Shown in pieces: positions 60,602 through 64,000 of a stretch of 64,000 nt of DNA. Source of the DNA: Eubacterium_B sp034180045 (GTDB taxonomy: Bacteria; Bacillota; Clostridia; Peptostreptococcales; Anaerovoracaceae). The stretch's first letter is position 1; each line of letters begins with the position of its first letter. The stretch is from assembly GCA_034180045.1 (NCBI GenBank), contig JAXFOY010000015.1, positions 1 to 64,000 of the forward strand, written 5' to 3'. The notes beneath the pieces were generated by a model. That model had not been told where the DNA came from. It did no database searches and was given only the letters and a program-made list of their open reading frames with translations. Position numbers and translations under genes: made by a program.

Positions 60602-61453
60602 ATGGCTGAAAGACATTTTTTGTTACCAAGTGAAGTGGCAAGTGAATTTGTGACGATTTCAGAAAGTAAATCTAATTTGAGCCTTGCCGGAAAATTTATT
60701 CTTGGTATTATGGCGGGTGTCTACATTTCGTTTGCAGCCGTTGCATCAAATGCAGCAACTTTTCAGTTGTTAAATTTACCGGGTATGCTGGGAATTTCAA
60801 AGCTTATAAGCGCCTGCGTATTCACCGGAGGTTTGATTATTGTGGTAAGTTGCGGCTCGGAACTGTTCACCGGCAACTCGCTGATGATTATCGGTGTTCT
60901 CGATAATAAAATCAGCATTTTCAAAATGCTTTCGAGTTGGGGAATTGTGTATATTGCAAACTTTTTAGGTGCCGTTTTAATAGCGAGTTTAGTCTTCTTG
61001 TCCGGACAATGGGATTTTGATAAAGGAGAGCTCGGAGCTGTGACTATCAAGATTGCCTTAGCAAAGGTTTCATTACCGCCGTTAAAAGTTGTCGTTTTAG
61101 GCATTCTCTGCAATTGGCTTGTCTGCTTGGCTGTCTGGGGTTCGACCGCTGCAAGAAGTATAGGTGATAAAATTTTGGCTATCTTTTTTCCTATTATGAT
61201 GTTTGTAGTATCCGGATTCGAACACTGTGTAGCCAATATGTATTATATTCCGGCGGGAATATTTGCAAAGGCAAATCCTTTGTATGTAGATGCGGCTATA
61301 GGTCTGGGAGTTTCGGAGAATGCGCTGGATAAATTAAATTTTTCGACATTTTTGACGAATAATCTTCTCCCTGCAACCCTAGGAAATGTCATCGGAGGAG
61401 TAATATTTGTAGGGACAGCATACTGGGCAGTTTACTTACTAAAAAAACGATGA
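60602..61453 (+). CDS. Formate/nitrite transporter family channel
   Basis: This 283-residue membrane protein has six helices and pentameric family features: AGVYISFAAVASN, GSELFTGNSLMI and GFEHCVANMYYIPAGI. FNT channels pass formate, nitrite, hydrosulfide or lactate anions. The conserved His in FEHCVANM is the central proton relay. ATG 60602 is preferred over TTG 60584. It lies 18 bp after the peptidase gene and looks to be in the same operon. In a fermenter, formate export is the most likely role. Confidence 0.93.
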   Translation: MAERHFLLPSEVASEFVTISESKSNLSLAGKFILGIMAGVYISFAAVASNAATFQLLNLPGMLGISKLISACVFTGGLIIVVSCGSELFTGNSLMIIGVLDNKISIFKMLSSWGIVYIANFLGAVLIASLVFLSGQWDFDKGELGAVTIKIALAKVSLPPLKVVVLGILCNWLVCLAVWGSTAARSIGDKILAIFFPIMMFVVSGFEHCVANMYYIPAGIFAKANPLYVDAAIGLGVSENALDKLNFSTFLTNNLLPATLGNVIGGVIFVGTAYWAVYLLKKR

Positions 61454-61508
61454 ATATAAATTAAGAGAATCATGTAATGATGTAAAACACATAAAGGAAT
61501 CGAAAGGA

Positions 61509-61545
61509 ACCCCTTTTATCAGACAAAATCTGACGAAAGGGGTTG
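61509..61545 (+). terminator. Hairpin terminator, copy 2 of the dispersed repeat
   Basis: The arms AACCCCTTT and AAAGGGGTT surround an inner TCAGA/TCTGA stem. It closely matches the hairpin at 37456-37492 in arms, inner stem position and loop. It lies after the FNT gene and before asd. Confidence 0.78.
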
Positions 61546-61658
61546 TTAACATGGTAAGATATGCAAAATGCAAATACTAAAGCTTATAACCTTGAAATAA
61601 CAACAAAAAAATGGTAAAATAATATATTAAATTTAACAGAATATCGAGGTGAAAGCAT

Positions 61659-62753
61659 ATGAAAAAATTAAGTAAAAAGCTAAAAGTAGGTATACTCGGC
61701 GGCACAGGGATGGTAGGTCAGAGATTCATTACCTTACTTGACGGACATCCTTGGTTTGAAGTTACTACAATCGCTGCAAGCGAAAGAAGCGCAGGCAGGA
61801 CATATAGAGAAGCTATGGAGGGAAGATGGAAGCTGGAAGCCGAAATGCCTGAATCTGTAAAGAACATAGTTGTTATGGATGTTAAAGATGTAGAAAAAGT
61901 GTCTTCATCGGTTGACTTTGTTTTTAGTGCCGTAGATATGACAAAGGAAGAAATAAAAGCTATTGAAGAAGCGTATGCGAAAAATGAAACGCCTGTAGTA
62001 TCAAATAACAGTGCACATAGATGGACAGAGGATGTACCTATGGTAGTACCTGAGATTAACATAGGACATTTTGATATAATAGATGTTCAAAAACAGAGAT
62101 TGGGAACGCAAAGAGGCTTTGTTGCAGTTAAACCTAACTGTTCTATTCAAGGTTATGTTCCGGCTCTTGCCGCATGGGCGCAATACGAGCCTTATGAAGT
62201 GGCGGTTACCACATACCAGGCTATTTCGGGAGCCGGCAAGAACTTTTCCGATTGGCCGCAAATGCTTGGAAACATAATACCGTTCATCTCAGGCGAAGAA
62301 GAAAAGAGTGAATTAGAGCCGCTTAAAATTTTAGGCTCAATAAAAGACGGTAAATTTTCAAATGCAGAAGATCTATTGATAACGGCACAGTGCGTTAGAG
62401 TACCTGTTCTGGAAGGACATACTGCGGCTGTTTTCGTTAAATTCCGCAAGAAACCTACGAAGGAAGAGTTGATTAATAAGCTTAAGAATTTCAGCGGATA
62501 TCCTCAAGAAGAAGATTTACCAAGTGCACCTAGTCCTTTTATAAACTATTTAGAAGAGGATAATCGCCCACAGGTGCTGAAGGATGTATATTACGAAAAC
62601 GGTTTCGGTGTTTCTATTGGAAGATTGCGTGAAGACAGCGTCTTTGATTTCAAATTCATAGGTCTTGCACATAATACAGTCAGAGGTGCAGCCGGAGGGG
62701 CAATCTTATGTGCAGAAAGTCTTGTAGCAAAGGGATATATAAGTCATAAATAA
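61659..62753 (+). CDS. asd: Aspartate-semialdehyde dehydrogenase
   Basis: This 364-residue cytoplasmic enzyme reduces aspartyl phosphate to aspartate semialdehyde with NADPH, the branch to lysine, threonine, methionine and diaminopimelate for the wall. The nucleotide loop is GILGGTGMVGQRF, the active site is KPNCSIQ with Cys161, and the second site is TYQAISGAGKN. The length and the pattern of motifs match the archaeal/fungal-like class that is common in Clostridia, rather than the shorter enterobacterial class. The ATG follows ATCGAGGTGAAAGCAT. Confidence 0.96.
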   Translation: MKKLSKKLKVGILGGTGMVGQRFITLLDGHPWFEVTTIAASERSAGRTYREAMEGRWKLEAEMPESVKNIVVMDVKDVEKVSSSVDFVFSAVDMTKEEIKAIEEAYAKNETPVVSNNSAHRWTEDVPMVVPEINIGHFDIIDVQKQRLGTQRGFVAVKPNCSIQGYVPALAAWAQYEPYEVAVTTYQAISGAGKNFSDWPQMLGNIIPFISGEEEKSELEPLKILGSIKDGKFSNAEDLLITAQCVRVPVLEGHTAAVFVKFRKKPTKEELINKLKNFSGYPQEEDLPSAPSPFINYLEEDNRPQVLKDVYYENGFGVSIGRLREDSVFDFKFIGLAHNTVRGAAGGAILCAESLVAKGYISHK

Positions 62754-62776
62754 ATTCAAGCGGAAGGGTAAGAGAA

Positions 62777-64000
62777 TTGGCAGGTAAAACTCAAAAAAAA
62801 TCCAGTAAGAACAATAAAAAAAAGCAAAATACAGCGATTGCCGAAAGAGGTGTAATAGATAATATTTGGGGAATAATCTTTGTTATCATAGGGATTTTTC
62901 TCGTTGCGGCAGTTTCTTTTCATGCAGCAGGGGAATTCGGGAATATGCTGGGGGATTTTCTAAAAGGTGTATTTGGACATGTAGGCGTTATTTTGCCGTT
63001 TTACCTTATATTATTCGGGATTTTGCTTATTGCAAATGTAACTGTACACATTTCTAAACTAAGCATAAGCATGTGTTTCGTTATTTTAATTATGATGTGT
63101 ATGTTTAATGCAGGGCGTTTTATACCGGAAAATGGAATGGTCTTTGACGTTTCGCAGTTTTATCACGACGGCGTAACGCTAAAAGGCGGCGGTTTTTTCG
63201 GCATGAGCATAGGCATGTTTTTGGTCAAATATATAGGTAAAGTAGGTCTTTACGGTATTTCTACGGCGATAATTCTGATATGCTTGCTGCTGGTAATAAA
63301 CACACCTATTGCAAAGACATTCTCCAATTATAAGCAAAAGAAGCTTGATAAAGAAGCTGAAAAACAAGCAAAACGAGCTGAGGAAATAGCGCTGCATCAA
63401 ATGGAACTTGAGACCAGAGAAAAGGAGAGAGCGAAGTATCTAAAGGAGCAAGAAAAACTTCAAAAAGAAAGGTTAAGGTATGAAAAGGCAAAGTATAAAG
63501 AAGAACTTTATGCAACGCCCGAGCTTTTATTTGAAACAGACAAACTTAAAATAGATAGAAATTCTACAGATATAAAACCTGCTGATTCTAACAAAACAAA
63601 GCATTTTGTAGCAATGATGGAAGACGATTCCATGTTTGAACAAAGAGAGCAAAAAGGACTAACATTTACACCTAAAATACGAGGCTTCGGTATTGAAGAG
63701 AGCAGGGAAATAAAAGAAGGATTCGGTCTTGACGGTAATGAAGAAGAAAATAATTCTTCAGACCGGACAAAATCTGCAAATACGGAGAAAATATCAGATT
63801 CATCAGTTCGAAGCAGTACCATAAAATCAGCACCGGCACTTGAGGATGTACCTAAAGAAGACTATAAACAAACTGTAGTTAGCGGATATAAAACTACACA
63901 GGAAAGTGATTTGTCCCAAAACGAAGAAAAAGGAAGCAGCGAATCGGATTTTGTTAAGATAAGTAACAAAGAGGCAAGAGAAGCTAAACTCGAATTGACG
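62777..64000 (+). CDS. ftsK: FtsK/SpoIIIE DNA translocase, 3' end beyond the window
   Basis: The frame is open from TTG 62777 to the last base, giving 408 codons. The TTG follows GGAAGGGTAAGAGAA. A basic N-terminal tail rich in Lys, Asn and Gln is followed by four membrane helices (IWGIIFVIIGIFLVAAVSF, VGVILPFYLILFGILLIANV, ISMCFVILIMMCMF, GLYGISTAIILICLLLVI). Then comes a charged helical linker rich in Glu and Lys and a Ser-rich linker, the normal arrangement before the RecA-like motor. The motor and DNA-reading gamma domains are not in the window. The protein pumps chromosomal DNA through the division septum or into a spore. Confidence 0.85.
   Translation, partial: MAGKTQKKSSKNNKKKQNTAIAERGVIDNIWGIIFVIIGIFLVAAVSFHAAGEFGNMLGDFLKGVFGHVGVILPFYLILFGILLIANVTVHISKLSISMCFVILIMMCMFNAGRFIPENGMVFDVSQFYHDGVTLKGGGFFGMSIGMFLVKYIGKVGLYGISTAIILICLLLVINTPIAKTFSNYKQKKLDKEAEKQAKRAEEIALHQMELETREKERAKYLKEQEKLQKERLRYEKAKYKEELYATPELLFETDKLKIDRNSTDIKPADSNKTKHFVAMMEDDSMFEQREQKGLTFTPKIRGFGIEESREIKEGFGLDGNEEENNSSDRTKSANTEKISDSSVRSSTIKSAPALEDVPKEDYKQTVVSGYKTTQESDLSQNEEKGSSESDFVKISNKEAREAKLELT

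Noticed and set aside
62866..63057. A 63-codon plus-strand frame near the right edge
   Set aside because: It is an out-of-phase shadow of the FtsK N-terminal region, whose true frame is open to the window end.
1..64000. tRNA or rRNA genes, CRISPR arrays, transposases, prophage or toxin-antitoxin pairs
   Set aside because: None seen on reading; no T-loop-like tRNA ends, no short regular repeats with spacers, and no integrase or transposase motifs among the translated frames.

Overview
The window is AT-rich DNA from a Gram-positive low-GC bacterium, most probably an anaerobic member of the Clostridia (Bacillota). Supporting signs are strong AGGAGG-type ribosome binding sites, frequent TTG/GTG starts, sigma-A type promoters, an HrcA/CIRCE operator, wall-anchored surface proteins, and the rpmB / Asp23-like / recG / rsmD / coaD / tmcAL / ackA / rpmF core cluster. 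I cannot fix genus or species. The surface-protein style (CnaB, SHIRT, MucBP-like, beta-helix domains with xPxTGD or xVNTGD sorting signals) would suit a host-associated oral or gut anaerobe. No tRNA, rRNA, CRISPR array, transposase, phage gene or sortase was recognised. No intergenic gap exceeds 300 bases.

Positions 1-2.1 kb hold a truncated membrane protein, an unknown protein and a spore-photolyase-like radical SAM protein. Positions 2.3-25.0 kb form a surface-protein island with six secreted proteins ending in cell-wall sorting signals: 2357, 6090, 10049, 12718, 18670 and 22657. Between them lie a YfbM-like protein, a small membrane protein, a GNAT acetyltransferase, a CPBP membrane protease, a membrane-anchored glycerophosphodiesterase and a membrane-anchored XRE regulator. 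Most of the surface genes have their own leader and terminator, so the island looks like a set of independently expressed units.

Positions 25.0-45.6 kb are metabolic and transport genes on the plus strand: a DMT exporter, an M29 aminopeptidase, a split chromate-type transporter pair, MsrA, an AGCS amino-acid symporter, a DXS/transketolase-like enzyme, a class I ribonucleotide reductase (nrdAB), a hotdog thioesterase, a YibE/F pair, pirin, a 26-residue membrane peptide, shikimate-pathway genes (aroK and aroE, divergent) and an ABC exporter. A flavin reductase-rubredoxin fusion is on the minus strand.

Positions 45.6-50.0 kb hold htpG (minus strand, behind a perfect CIRCE element), a GH25 lysozyme and a lipoprotein that looks like a catalytically dead PepD-type peptidase. 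Positions 50.0-57.9 kb are the conserved housekeeping cluster. Positions 57.9-61.5 kb join an OPT oligopeptide transporter, a P1-family peptidase and a formate/nitrite channel, apparently one peptide-uptake and organic-acid unit. The window ends with asd and the first 408 codons of an FtsK/SpoIIIE DNA translocase that runs off the right edge.
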